From: Streptomyces flavotricini
Lineage (GTDB): Bacteria > Actinomycetota > Actinomycetes > Streptomycetales > Streptomycetaceae
Direction: 5' to 3'
Length of the DNA: 64,000 bases
NCBI RefSeq assembly: GCF_020639365.1
Contig: NZ_JAINUL010000001.1
Span: 7,695,632 to 7,759,631 of the forward strand
In this document: piece after piece, positions 52,611 to 61,519 of the stretch
Layout of the letters: each line of letters begins with the position of its first letter
Position numbering within the stretch: the stretch's first letter is position 1
Made by a program: the position numbers and the translations under genes
Notes under the pieces: model-generated
Seen by the model: only the letters and a program-made list of their open reading frames with translations
The model's database searches: none
What the model was told of the DNA's origin: nothing

Positions 52611-52685
52611 TGGTCAGCTTCAACATCAGTTTCAGCTTTGCGCTTCGCGCGCACCCCCTCGCTCGCACAAGGGGCGATCTTGAGG

Positions 52686-53417
52686 CTACCGGAACAGGTA
52701 GCCGAACACCGCGTCCCCGACCCGCTGGTCGGTTACCTCGGCGCCGTTGGCCTCCTCACGGGCGAACTTGACCGCCTGCTGGAGCCTTTCGACCCGGTCG
52801 AGGAGCTCGTTGACCCGGCGGGCCGGCAGTGCGCCGGAGAACTTCACCGTCGTCCAGTAGCCGACCGGGACGTCCTCGTAGTACACCTCGACCTGGGCCG
52901 GGTGCTTCTCCGTGGCCTCGGCCTTCACGTGGTTGCGGGGCACCTTCTTGGTGCGGATCGTGCGGACCGGGTCGGTCTTCCACGCGTCCGTGGACGGGTC
53001 GAGGTTCCAGGCCTCCGACGCGTCCAGCACCGGCAGCTTGCGTACGAACGTGTGCAGGTCGGTGAGCTGCTTCTCGAGGAACAGCAAGTACGGGACCGGC
53101 ACTTGCGGCAGCAGGACCGTTCCGTCGACGACGACGTCCGCGGCCGCCGTGCGGTTCGCCCAGTCCTTCGTCGCCGTCACGTCGAACAGCCGCGTCAGCG
53201 TCCCCGCCGTCGCGCGCAGCACGTCCTCCGCCTTGACCTGCACCCGCGTGGACTCGGGCGGCAGCTGCTCGCCCTCCTCGTCCTTGGGCTGGTACGTCCG
53301 GGAGATGCCGGCGAGCAACGCGGGCTTCTGGACGTCCTGATGGGCTTGGGTGAGTTCCTGGAGAGACTTGGACTTGACGCCCTTCTCCACTGCGATGATC
53401 TGATTCAACTTCGGCAC
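52686..53417 (-). CDS. Conserved actinobacterial protein (DUF7873-like)
   Basis: A 243-residue protein beginning VPKLNQIIAVEKGVKSKSLQ, with AGISRTYQPKDEEGEQLPPE, LTRLFDVTATKDWANR and AEVTDQRVGDAVFGYLF. I associate it with the DUF7873 group, found throughout Streptomyces; biochemical role unknown. GTG at 53417 fits the family start; there is no Shine-Dalgarno, so it may be leaderless. The permuted tRNA-like pair lies 75 bp downstream on the same strand and could be read through from it. Confidence 0.75.
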   Translation of the reverse strand: MPKLNQIIAVEKGVKSKSLQELTQAHQDVQKPALLAGISRTYQPKDEEGEQLPPESTRVQVKAEDVLRATAGTLTRLFDVTATKDWANRTAAADVVVDGTVLLPQVPVPYLLFLEKQLTDLHTFVRKLPVLDASEAWNLDPSTDAWKTDPVRTIRTKKVPRNHVKAEATEKHPAQVEVYYEDVPVGYWTTVKFSGALPARRVNELLDRVERLQQAVKFAREEANGAEVTDQRVGDAVFGYLFR

Positions 53418-53480
53418 ACGAGGAACGTAACAGCACAACAGGCCACCGCACACCTGGGTTTCGGCGCTGCGCGCCGGCCC

Positions 53481-53531
53481 CGCGCACACGCCCCGCCCGC
53501 GCACACGCCCCGCCCGCGCACACGCCCTGCC
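53481..53531. repeat. Three tandem 17-bp repeats
   Basis: CGCGCACACGCCCCGCC occurs three times head to tail (53481, 53498, 53515; the third has T for C at one place), between the GAPDH terminator and the DUF7873-like gene. Confidence 0.85.
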
Positions 53532-53549
53532 CGCGCCCCGCCCACGCGT

Positions 53550-53591
53550 ACGGCCCGCCCCGCCGCCGGAAGGGGCGGTGGGACGGGCCGT
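53550..53591 (-). terminator. Terminator of the GAPDH gene
   Basis: ACGGCCCG (53550-53557) and CGGGCCGT (53584-53591) enclose a further GC-rich stem. It lies 25 bp beyond the stop codon of the minus-strand GAPDH gene. Confidence 0.65.
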
Positions 53592-53615
53592 GAGCGGAAC
53601 CGGGGTGCGACGGGA

Positions 53616-55061
53616 TCAGACCGCCGGGGACGGGTACGTCGGGTACTCGACACCGGAGACGTGCTGGACGACCCGGATGACCTGGCACGAGTAGCCGAAC
53701 TCGTTGTCGTACCAGAGGTAGAGGATCGCGTTGTCGCCGTCGACCTTGGTGGCGCCGGCGTCGACGATCGAGGAGTGGCGCGAGCCCACGAAGTCCATCG
53801 ACACGGCGTCGGGCGCGGTGGTGAAGTCGATCTGGCGCTTCAGCGGGGAGTTCAGCGAGACGTCGCGGAGGTAGTCGAGGACTTCCTCGCGGGTCGTCTC
53901 ACGGCTGAGGCGCAGGCTCAGGATCGCGATCGAGACGTCCGGGACGGGGACGCGGATCGAGCTGCCGGTGATCGGCGCCTTGAGGTCCGGCAGCGCCTTG
54001 GCGACGGCCGAGGCGGCACCGGTCTCGGTGATGACCATGTTCAGCGGCGCGGAGCGGCCGCGGCGGTCGGCCTTGTGGTAGTTGTCCAGCAGGTTCTGGT
54101 CGTTGGTGAACGAGTGGACGGTCTCCACGTGGCCGCGCAGCACGCCGTACTCGTCGTCCATGGCCTTCAGCGGCGGGACGATCGCGTTGGTGGTGCAGGA
54201 GGCGCAGGACAGGATCTGCTCGTCCGGCTTGATCGTGTCGTGGTTGACGCCGTGCACGATGTTCGGGACGTCGCCCTTGCCCGGAGCGGTCAGGACGACC
54301 TTGTCGATACCGGGGCGCAGGTGCTTGGAGAGACCCTCGCGGTCGCGCCACTTGCCGGTGTTGTCGATGAGGATGGCGTCCTTGATGCCGTACGCCGTGT
54401 AGTCGACCTCGCTCGGGTCGTTGGCGTAGATCACCTTGATCGCGTTGCCGTTGGCGATGATCGTGCTGCTGGCCTCGTCGACCGTGATCGTGCCCTGGAA
54501 CTGCCCGTGGATGGAGTCCCGGCGCAGCAGCGAGGCGCGCTTGACCAGGTCGGCCTCGCCGCCCCCGCGGACGACGACGGCGCGCAGGCGCAGCCCGTTG
54601 CCGGAGCCGGCCTTCTCGATCAGCAGGCGGGCGACGAGGCGGCCGATGCGGCCGAAGCCGTACAGGACGACGTCGCGGCCCTCGCCGCGCTCGATCTTGT
54701 TGGCACCGGTGGCGCCGGCGACGGCCTCGGCGGTGAAGCGCTCCACGGACAGGCCGCGGTCGTCGGCCTTGTAGGTGGCGGCGAGCATGCCGATGTCGAT
54801 CTGGGAGGGGCCCAGGTCCAGCGTGGTGAGCGCCTGCAGGAACGGCAGGGTCTCCGTGACGGAGAGCTCCTCGCCGGCTATCTGACGGGCGAATCGGTGG
54901 GTCTTCAGGATGCTGACCACCGACTTGTTCACCAAGGAGCGGCTGTGCAGCAGGATCGTCACGTCCTGCTCGCGGTGCAGCTTCCCGATGATCGGGATCA
55001 TCGACTCCGCGATCTCCTCGCGGTTCTTCCAGTTGGTGAACGAGTCGTCATTGACAGTCAC
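53616..55061 (-). CDS. gap: Glyceraldehyde-3-phosphate dehydrogenase with N-terminal extension
   Basis: A 481-residue GAPDH-like enzyme, about 140 residues longer than the usual 335. The NAD-binding fold starts only at residue 130 (VVLYGFGRIGR), catalytic Cys289 lies in SCASCTTNA, and the C-terminal domain (ITGSSIRVPVPDVSIAIL, LWYDNEFGYSCQVIRV) is complete. The N-terminal 128 residues are helical (NREEIAESMIPIIGKLHREQD) and unlike the core. Extended GAPDHs of this type occur in many actinobacteria beside the ordinary glycolytic one. GTG start at 55061; weak Shine-Dalgarno. Confidence 0.9.
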   Translation of the reverse strand: MTVNDDSFTNWKNREEIAESMIPIIGKLHREQDVTILLHSRSLVNKSVVSILKTHRFARQIAGEELSVTETLPFLQALTTLDLGPSQIDIGMLAATYKADDRGLSVERFTAEAVAGATGANKIERGEGRDVVLYGFGRIGRLVARLLIEKAGSGNGLRLRAVVVRGGGEADLVKRASLLRRDSIHGQFQGTITVDEASSTIIANGNAIKVIYANDPSEVDYTAYGIKDAILIDNTGKWRDREGLSKHLRPGIDKVVLTAPGKGDVPNIVHGVNHDTIKPDEQILSCASCTTNAIVPPLKAMDDEYGVLRGHVETVHSFTNDQNLLDNYHKADRRGRSAPLNMVITETGAASAVAKALPDLKAPITGSSIRVPVPDVSIAILSLRLSRETTREEVLDYLRDVSLNSPLKRQIDFTTAPDAVSMDFVGSRHSSIVDAGATKVDGDNAILYLWYDNEFGYSCQVIRVVQHVSGVEYPTYPSPAV

Positions 55062-55396
55062 AGGTTTATCTTTCGAGCTAGGCGGCGCTCACATGCTAAC
55101 CCCATGCCACTTTGGCCACTCAAAGGGGTACCTCTGAGGCAGTCTTTTGTGGTGATCTGTTGGATTTGCTCTTGGGCGATCCTCCGAATGCCTCGCGCGC
55201 TCGCGAAGGAGGGCGGAAGAGGAGGGCGGGGGAGGAGCGAGAGGGCGGCATCCCGTCGCGGAGGCCGACGGGCCGTCCGGGGGGCGCAGGGGTGAAGACG
55301 TACCAATCATGACAGGTCAGAGGCTGTTTTCGTAGGACCGAGGGCACAGTGGATTGCCCTTGTTCGGGCCCCTGTGCGGCTTTGAGAATCAGCGTC
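55062..55396. other. 335-bp gene-free region with a polypurine tract
   Basis: No gene with convincing codon bias. It holds the upstream region of the GAPDH gene (about 55062-55140, comparatively AT-rich, e.g. TTTATCTTTCG) and a strongly purine-biased run on the plus strand at about 55205-55247 (GAAGGAGGGCGG followed by similar G/A blocks). No terminator or RNA gene was recognised. Confidence 0.5.
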
Positions 55397-55783
55397 ATGA
55401 ATCACTCGGCGAACATCAATCACGACGCAGTCCTCCGAGCCCGGGTCGCCCTCCTCGGATCGGGGAAGCCGTCCGTCCGCGAGCGGGTCGCCGCCTACCG
55501 CGTCCTGGTCCGGGTCAGCCCCCTGGCCTACCTGCCCCTGCTGTCCGCCGCACTGTGGAAGTACAGCCGTTACGAGTTCGCCCACCGACCGGAGATCGCG
55601 CTGGCCCTGCGCGCCGAGTCCGTCGCCGCCGCGCGGCGCATGTGCGCGCTGGAACCAGGCTGGAGCGATCTCCTCGTCACCGCACTGACCAACCACCGGG
55701 AGCTGCTGATCCTCATGGACCGGCGGGAAGAGCTGCGCGCAGTGGAGGAGGAGCTCACGCGCGTGGCGTCCGGCGAGCGGTAG
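55397..55783 (+). CDS. Hypothetical helical protein of 128 residues
   Basis: MNHSANINHDAVLRARVALL... continues as amphipathic helices (VRERVAAYRVLVRVSP, HRPEIALALRAESVAAARRM, DRREELRAVEEELTRV), compatible with a short TPR-type fold. Codon bias is good from the start. ATG at 55397 has no clear Shine-Dalgarno. Family not recognised. Confidence 0.65.
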   Translation: MNHSANINHDAVLRARVALLGSGKPSVRERVAAYRVLVRVSPLAYLPLLSAALWKYSRYEFAHRPEIALALRAESVAAARRMCALEPGWSDLLVTALTNHRELLILMDRREELRAVEEELTRVASGER

Positions 55784-55839
55784 CCGGCCGCCGCGGTGCC
55801 CGGCCGGCCGCACGGCCGGCCGGGCACGCGCGTACGGCG

Positions 55840-56712
55840 TCAGCCCGCGATCGGGTACATGGTTCCCCGGCGCCCCTCCGCCGAGGTCAGCCACTCCAGC
55901 TTCTCCGCCGTGTCGGTGGCCGGCAGCGGGGTGTGCAGCACGATCGAGAGGTCGGGCCGGGCCGGTACGCGCAGCTGGGTCGACTCGACGAACAGCGTCC
56001 CCACGACCGGGTGCTCGATCTCCTTCCGGAGCTGGCCGCCGGGCTGGACGTCCCGCTGGTCCCACAGCGCGGCGAACTCGGGGCTGAGCTCCCGCGCCTC
56101 CTCGATGACCGCGCGGAACCCCTCGTCCTCGGGCCATTCCGAGCTCGCGGCCCGGTACTGGGCGACCACGTTGCAGGCGATGTCCGCCCAGTGCGGCGAA
56201 CGGGCCTTGTAGATCGGGTCGGTGAAGAACGCGATGAGGCAGTTCTGCACGATCTCCGGGCGCATGCCGAGCACGAGCGCGGCCGCGTCGTTGTAGAGCA
56301 CGGTGTTCCAGTACACGTCCATGATGTGCGCGGGGAACGGCATCCAGGCGTCGATCAGCCGCTTCAACCCCTGGCACATGTCCCGGTCGGCGGGGGCGAC
56401 TTCGAGCGCGGGCGGGTTGAGCCCCGCCAGTACGTACAGGTGCCGGCGCTCGGCGCTGGACATCTTGAGGACCCGCCCCACCGAGTCGAGGACCTGTGGG
56501 GACACCGTGATGTCGCGGCCTTGTTCCAGCCACTGGTACCAGGACACCCCGACCCCCGCGAGCACGGCGACCTCCTCCCGGCGCAGCCCCGGGGTGCGAC
56601 GGCGGGCCCCGCCGTCGGGCAGGCCCGCCTCGACCGGTGTGACCCTCGCCCGTCTGCTCATCAGGAACTCGCGCAGCTCGGAACGGCGGTGCTTGTCGAT
56701 CGGTGTAGCCAC
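55840..56712 (-). CDS. XRE-type regulator with MmyB-like ligand domain
   Basis: A 290-residue paralogue of the regulator at 13001-13918: HTH (RRTPGLRREEVAVLAGVGVSWYQWLEQGRDITVSPQVL) and MmyB-like domain (IMDVYWNTVLYNDAAALVLG, NCLIAFFTDP). AGGGGGAG precedes the ATG at 56712. Divergent from another DHA2 exporter, with a promoter that aligns with the one at 13948. Likely a repressor relieved by the exporter's substrate. Confidence 0.9.
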   Translation of the reverse strand: MATPIDKHRRSELREFLMSRRARVTPVEAGLPDGGARRRTPGLRREEVAVLAGVGVSWYQWLEQGRDITVSPQVLDSVGRVLKMSSAERRHLYVLAGLNPPALEVAPADRDMCQGLKRLIDAWMPFPAHIMDVYWNTVLYNDAAALVLGMRPEIVQNCLIAFFTDPIYKARSPHWADIACNVVAQYRAASSEWPEDEGFRAVIEEARELSPEFAALWDQRDVQPGGQLRKEIEHPVVGTLFVESTQLRVPARPDLSIVLHTPLPATDTAEKLEWLTSAEGRRGTMYPIAG

Positions 56713-56728
56713 TCACTCCCCCTGTCGG

Positions 56729-56757
56729 CTGCCTGGTGGTGCCACCAACAGGATAAG
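56729..56757 (+). promoter_or_regulatory. Promoter/operator of the exporter at 56801
   Basis: CTGCCT (56729-56734) and GATAAG (56752-56757) are 17 nt apart; the spacer contains TGGTGG-TG-CCACCA (56734-56747), an inverted repeat. The same CAGGATAAG -10 context, spacing and CTGCC/TTGCC -35 occur at 13948-13976. Confidence 0.6.
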
Positions 56758-56800
56758 TTCCCACTCTCCACGGGCATTCCCGGCCCGCGATGGTGTGTCC

Positions 56801-58252
56801 ATGGCGATCGATTCTCAGACAGCGACGACACCGACACCCACAACGACCGACCGCACCAACCGCCTTCGGGCCGAAGCCCCCGGGAACGAGGGGCTCACCG
56901 GCCGGGCCAAGCTGGTCCTCTTCGTGCTCTGCGCCGCCCAGTTCATGGTGGCGCTCGACTTCTCCGTACTGAACGTGGCCCTGCCGGTGCTCGGCAAGGA
57001 CCTGGGCCTGAGCCGGTCGGCCCTCCAGTGGGCGGTCACCGCCTTCGCGCTCCCCTCCGGCGGCTTCCTCCTCCTCTTCGGCCGGATCGCCGATCTGTAC
57101 GGGAGGAAGAAGCTGTTCCTGCTCGGCCTCGCCCTCTTCGGCGCCGCCTCGCTGCTGGCCACCCTGGCCTGGGACCCGGCGTCCTTCCTTGCCGGGCGGG
57201 CCCTCCAGGGCCTCGGCGCGGCCGTCATCGTGCCGACCGGCATGTCCTTGCTGACCACGACGTTCCCCGAGGGCCCGCTGCGCGACAAGGCCGTCGGCAT
57301 CTCCGGCACCCTGCTCTCCCTCGGTTTCACCATCGGCATGGTGCTGGGCGGCGTCATGACCGACACCCTCGGCTGGCGTTCCACGATGGGGCTGCTCTCC
57401 GTCACCGCCGTGATCGTGTTCGCCCTCGCCCCCGGCCTGCTGCCGGAGTCGCGCACACCCGACCGGCCGCGGCTGGACGTACCCGGCGCCGTCACCGTGA
57501 CCGGCGGTCTGCTCGCGCTGATCTACTCCCTGTCCTCGGCCGCCCAGCGCGGTTTCGGCGGCGTGGACGTGTGGGGCACCTTGCTCGCCGGCCTGGTGCT
57601 GCTCGTCGCCTTCGCCGTGGTGGAGTCGAAGACCCCGGCCCCGCTGGTCTCGCTGCCGATGCTCAAGCGGCGCACGATCGCCTGGGGAAACCTCGCCGGT
57701 CTCGTGACCTTCTCGATGATGTCGACGGTCATCTTCGTCCTGACCCTGTACCTGCAGGAGACGCTGGGGCTGTCCTCGTTCCGGACCGGTCTGGTCTTCG
57801 GCGTCCAGGGCGTCGCCTCGGCCTTCGCCGGCTCGTTCGCACCGAAGGTCATCGGCCGGTTCGGCGCCCGCCGCACCCTGACCGGCTCCCTGCTCGGCCA
57901 GGGGCTGTTCACCGCGGCGCTGCTCGCCGTGGGCGCCCACTCGGGCGCGCTGGTGGCGACCGTCGCCGTGTCGGTGGCCAGCATGTTCCACCTCGGCGCG
58001 ATCATCTCGTACGGGCTCACCGTGACGAGCGGCGTGCCCGACGCGGAGCAGGGGCTGGCGACCGGCCTGGTCACCACCACGCAGCAGGTCGGCCTGACGA
58101 TCGGGATCCCGCTGCTCGGCGTCCTCGCCACCACGCAGACCTCGCTGTTCGGCGGGGTCCGCACGGTCCTGGTGGCCGACGCGGCGATCGTGGTCGCGGC
58201 CGCGGTCCTGGTGGGCGTCGGCCTCGGAGCCGGCCGTACGAGGAAGGCCTGA
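56801..58252 (+). CDS. DHA2-type MFS drug exporter
   Basis: A 483-residue, 14-helix exporter: QFMVALDFSVLNVALPVLG in helix 1, LFGRIADLYGRKKLFLLGL (motif A), SLGFTIGMVLGGVMTDTLGWRS (motif C area). A Thr-rich N-terminus precedes helix 1. The ATG at 56801 is used; an upstream GTG two codons earlier is possible. Regulated presumably by the divergent XRE protein. Substrate unknown. Confidence 0.92.
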   Translation: MAIDSQTATTPTPTTTDRTNRLRAEAPGNEGLTGRAKLVLFVLCAAQFMVALDFSVLNVALPVLGKDLGLSRSALQWAVTAFALPSGGFLLLFGRIADLYGRKKLFLLGLALFGAASLLATLAWDPASFLAGRALQGLGAAVIVPTGMSLLTTTFPEGPLRDKAVGISGTLLSLGFTIGMVLGGVMTDTLGWRSTMGLLSVTAVIVFALAPGLLPESRTPDRPRLDVPGAVTVTGGLLALIYSLSSAAQRGFGGVDVWGTLLAGLVLLVAFAVVESKTPAPLVSLPMLKRRTIAWGNLAGLVTFSMMSTVIFVLTLYLQETLGLSSFRTGLVFGVQGVASAFAGSFAPKVIGRFGARRTLTGSLLGQGLFTAALLAVGAHSGALVATVAVSVASMFHLGAIISYGLTVTSGVPDAEQGLATGLVTTTQQVGLTIGIPLLGVLATTQTSLFGGVRTVLVADAAIVVAAAVLVGVGLGAGRTRKA

Positions 58253-58352
58253 CCGGGACCGGCCCGTGCGGCGGTCCCGCGGCCCGGGCCGCCCGTACCG
58301 GATGATCACGGAGCACGCGCGATGCGGGGGAGCGAGGGCGAGGGAGCGGAGA

Positions 58353-59327
58353 GTGCCGGTGCGACAGCGGGTTCCACTCCTGGGCGCCGCCCTCGTGGCG
58401 ACGGCACTGGCGGCCCTGCCCGGGTGCGGCGGCCCCTCGCCCCTGCGCGGCGCCCCGGCCGTGCCCGCCCCCGGGCAGAGCCGTGCCCCGCAGGACTTCT
58501 CCCGCCAGGTCGACGTGGGCGGCGGCCGCAGGATCTGGCTCAGCTGCAGGGGGAGCGGGAGCCCCACGGTCGTCCTGGAGCCGGGGCTGCACGACTCCTC
58601 CGACACCTGGAGCCTCACCGACACCCGCCCGCCCGTCCCCAAGTCGCCGGCGGTGTTCCCGGGCGTCGCGGCCTTCGCCCGGGTGTGCACGTACGACCGG
58701 CCAGGGACCATCCGCTACGCGAACCCGCCGGCGCTCACCACCCGCAGTACGCCGCAGACCGGCACGCGCTCCCTCGCCGCCATGGCCACCGACCTCGACA
58801 GGGTGCTGACGGCGGGACGAGTCCCCGGTCCGTACCTGCTCGTCGGCCACTCCTTCGGCGGAATGATCACCCGGCTGTACGCGCAGCGGCATCCGCAGAA
58901 GACGGCCGGCCTCGTCTTCGTCGACGCGTTCGGGACGAACATGCGGCCGTACTTCGGTGCCCGCTGGCCCGCGTACGTGAAACTGCTCAACGCTCCCGGT
59001 ACGCCCTTCGACGCCGACCCGGGATTCGAGCAGGCCGACATCGACGGCGCGGTCGGCGCGGTGCGGGCGGCCGGGCCGCTGCCGAGGGTGCCGATGGCCG
59101 TACTCAGCAAGACGGAGCCCTTCGCGGCCCCGGCCGGGAGCCCGAAGGAGCTCCTCGCACCGCTGGAGCGCGCCTGGCCCGCGGTCCAGCAGGCCCTGGT
59201 GGAGCTGGGGGAGCAGACCCCGCACCTGCTGGCCACCGGAAGCGACCACTACGTACAGCTGCACGACCCGGACCTGACGATCAGCGCCATCCGCCTGGTC
59301 GCGGGGCGGATCCGCGCCGGCCGGTGA
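58353..59327 (+). CDS. Secreted lipoprotein alpha/beta hydrolase
   Basis: A 324-residue alpha/beta hydrolase with a lipoprotein signal (LLGAALVATALAALPGCGG; lipobox LPGC), so it should be anchored outside the membrane. PTVVLEPGLHDSSDTW forms the oxyanion region, GHSFGG holds the nucleophilic Ser, and GSDHYVQLHDP the catalytic His. GGAG precedes the GTG at 58353. It follows the DHA2 exporter by about 100 bp on the same strand and may be transcribed with it. Substrate unknown. Confidence 0.88.
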   Translation: MPVRQRVPLLGAALVATALAALPGCGGPSPLRGAPAVPAPGQSRAPQDFSRQVDVGGGRRIWLSCRGSGSPTVVLEPGLHDSSDTWSLTDTRPPVPKSPAVFPGVAAFARVCTYDRPGTIRYANPPALTTRSTPQTGTRSLAAMATDLDRVLTAGRVPGPYLLVGHSFGGMITRLYAQRHPQKTAGLVFVDAFGTNMRPYFGARWPAYVKLLNAPGTPFDADPGFEQADIDGAVGAVRAAGPLPRVPMAVLSKTEPFAAPAGSPKELLAPLERAWPAVQQALVELGEQTPHLLATGSDHYVQLHDPDLTISAIRLVAGRIRAGR

Positions 59328-59355
59328 CCGCCCGCCCGCCGGATCCTCCTGGCGC

Positions 59356-60039
59356 TCAGGCCCGCTGCCACCGGGGCGGGTTCGCCGGAGTGGCGGGGAC
59401 CGGCACGGGCACGGGCTCCGGCCCGCGCAGGTGCAGGTCGCGGACGGTGGCCGCGGTTTCCCGCTCGAAGTGCTCCCAGGAGATCAGCCGCCGCCAGGCC
59501 GGATCCGGCCACCCTGGCACGGTGGCCCCCCGCGCCGCCCACTCCCGGGCGAGCTGCTCGAACAGCGGGGCGGACGCGGCCGCGTGGGCCGGCTGCCGTG
59601 CGCCGGGGACGTACAGGGAGCGGCCGCCGTCATCCGCGGCCGCCCGGTGTCGCGCCGTGGTGGTGAGCGTGGAGCGCGTCGTCGTCATGCCCGGGCAAAC
59701 GATCCGCTGGGCGGCGGGGACACGCACGGCCGCGCGCGGGGGCGCAGTGCCCGACCGGTCCGGCTGCTCCTCCTGCTGGGCGTGGCGCTGCTCCGTCCAG
59801 GGGCCGGCGATGTGGGGGTACCCGCGCTCCTCCCAGAAGCCGCGCCGGTCGGCCGCCCGGGCCATGACGTGCGTGACCCGCGGGGCCGGGGGAGCGAGCT
59901 CCAGAACGGTCCGGGCGGCGGCGCCGGAGAACTCGTGGTCCGTGGAATTTGCAAGGGCGCCGAATGCCCGCGAATGGAGACCGGGGGCGGCGGCTGCGCG
60001 GTTTCGGCCCCCGGGGCCGGAAGTCCGTGGTCCCGCCAT
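59356..60039 (-). CDS. Hypothetical protein of 227 residues
   Basis: A soluble Ala/Arg/Pro-rich protein. Codon bias is weak for the first 35 codons, then strong (THVMARAADRRGFWEERGYP, PLFEQLAREWAARGATVPGW, WEHFERETAATVRDLHLRG), so the real start may be later than the ATG at 60039. No Shine-Dalgarno or family recognised. It is divergent from the biosynthetic operon starting at 60245, sharing the operator-bearing region. Confidence 0.6.
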   Translation of the reverse strand: MAGPRTSGPGGRNRAAAAPGLHSRAFGALANSTDHEFSGAAARTVLELAPPAPRVTHVMARAADRRGFWEERGYPHIAGPWTEQRHAQQEEQPDRSGTAPPRAAVRVPAAQRIVCPGMTTTRSTLTTTARHRAAADDGGRSLYVPGARQPAHAAASAPLFEQLAREWAARGATVPGWPDPAWRRLISWEHFERETAATVRDLHLRGPEPVPVPVPATPANPPRWQRA

Positions 60040-60091
60040 CGATCGATTTGGCGGTGCGTTCCTCTTGTCTCATCATGTGAACAGACATCAG

Positions 60092-60145
60092 GTTGACGCC
60101 GCGCTCGTCAACTGTGCGCAACGTACGCATTGTTGACTGGTCAAC
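60092..60145. promoter_or_regulatory. Two GTTGAC...GTCAAC dyads before the ligase operon
   Basis: GTTGACG (60092-60098) / CGTCAAC (60106-60112) and the compact GTTGAC-TG-GTCAAC (60132-60145) lie in the 205-bp divergent region, an AT-richer island. They share the same half-site, so one dimeric regulator probably binds both. No regulator gene is adjacent in the window. Confidence 0.6.
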
Positions 60146-60244
60146 GGATGAGAGTGGTGTGAGTTCCACCACCCCCCGACGCGCACGCCGCCTGTCTTCC
60201 GCCTATTCCAACTTTCATCTTTCATCTTTCGAGGTAAAGGCAGC

Positions 60245-61519
60245 ATGCCCGTCCAGCAGTTTTCAGACCTCGTGCGTTTCGCCCGCGACCGTTCCCCTTT
60301 CTACGCCGAGCTCTACGCGGACCTGCCGCCACACGTGAGCCGGGTCACGGACGTGCCCGTCGTGGACCAGGACGCGTTCTGGGCCGCCAACACCTTGCGC
60401 GACAACCGCGTCCTGACCGCCCCCCTCGGGGAAGCGGTCGTGTTCAAGACGGGCGGCACCACGGGCACGCCGCGGTTCTCCTGCTACACCCGTGAGGAAT
60501 GGCGGGAGTTCGTCACCACCTTCGGCTCCGGCATGGTCGACGCGGGCCTGCGGCCCGGGCACCGCGTCGCCGACCTCTTCTACGCCGGTGAGCTCTACGC
60601 CAGTTTCCTGTTCATCCTGGACTCGCTCGCTCACGCCCCCGTCGCCAACGTCCGCCTGCCCATAGGCGGCGGCGCGCCGCTCGACTCGACGCTCGCCACG
60701 ATCGAGGACTTCGCCGCAGACGTCCTCGCCGGCACGCCGACCACGCTGTGCCGCCTCGCCGATCACCTGATCTCGGCCGGCCGCCGACTGTCCGGCGTGG
60801 AGTTCCTGTTCTTCGGCGGCGAAGCCCTCTTCGAGGACCAGCGCCGCCTCCTCGCGGCCGCCTTCCCCCGCGCCACGCCCCGCTCGCTCGGCTACGCCAG
60901 CGTCGACGGCGGTCTCCTCGGGAGGCCGGTGGCGGGCGCGGGCGAAGACACCCGTACGCACCGCCCGTTCACCCCGCACACCCTCGTCGAGATCCTCGAC
61001 GAGACGACCGGCGAACCGATCCGCGAGCCGGGCCGCCCCGGACGGGTCGTCGTCACGCAGCTCTACCGCCGCCTCATGCCCGTCATCCGCTATCCGGCCG
61101 GCGACCGCGCGGAGTGGACCGACACCGAAGGCGGGGCCTTCCGCATCCTCGGCCGCGCCGAGGAAGGCGTACGCGTCGGCCCCGTATCGCTGTACTGGCA
61201 GGACGTCACGAACGCCGTCGCCGAAGCCGACACCGCCTGCCGTGTCATCGGCACCCAGCTCGTCGTACGCCGCCGGGAGGGCCGCGACGGTCTCGTGCTG
61301 CGCCTGGCCACCGCCCCCGGCCAGGACCCGGCCGGCCTGGAGGTCCTCGCCGAGGAGGTCGTCACCGGGCTGAACACCGCCCGGCCGCTCTACCCCGACA
61401 GCGTCGCCGCCGGATTCGTGCACCCGCTCCGCGTCGAGTGGGCCCGCCACCGCGACCTGGTGGTCAACTCCCGTACCGGCAAGCTCATCCGCGTCCTCGA
61501 CGAGAGGCCGACGGCATGA
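60245..61519 (+). CDS. Phenylacetate-CoA-ligase-like adenylate-forming enzyme
   Basis: A 424-residue ANL-superfamily protein of the PaaK type. The ATP P-loop is FKTGGTTGTPRF, the hinge/A5-like region LGYASVDGG, then VVVTQLYRRLMPVIRYPAGDRAEW, and a C-terminal domain with the final Lys in VNSRTGKLIRV. It should activate an aryl or acyl carboxylate as adenylate or CoA ester for a biosynthetic pathway. AAAGG precedes the ATG. First gene of an operon in which each of the next genes starts by ATGA overlap. Confidence 0.88.
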   Translation: MPVQQFSDLVRFARDRSPFYAELYADLPPHVSRVTDVPVVDQDAFWAANTLRDNRVLTAPLGEAVVFKTGGTTGTPRFSCYTREEWREFVTTFGSGMVDAGLRPGHRVADLFYAGELYASFLFILDSLAHAPVANVRLPIGGGAPLDSTLATIEDFAADVLAGTPTTLCRLADHLISAGRRLSGVEFLFFGGEALFEDQRRLLAAAFPRATPRSLGYASVDGGLLGRPVAGAGEDTRTHRPFTPHTLVEILDETTGEPIREPGRPGRVVVTQLYRRLMPVIRYPAGDRAEWTDTEGGAFRILGRAEEGVRVGPVSLYWQDVTNAVAEADTACRVIGTQLVVRRREGRDGLVLRLATAPGQDPAGLEVLAEEVVTGLNTARPLYPDSVAAGFVHPLRVEWARHRDLVVNSRTGKLIRVLDERPTA

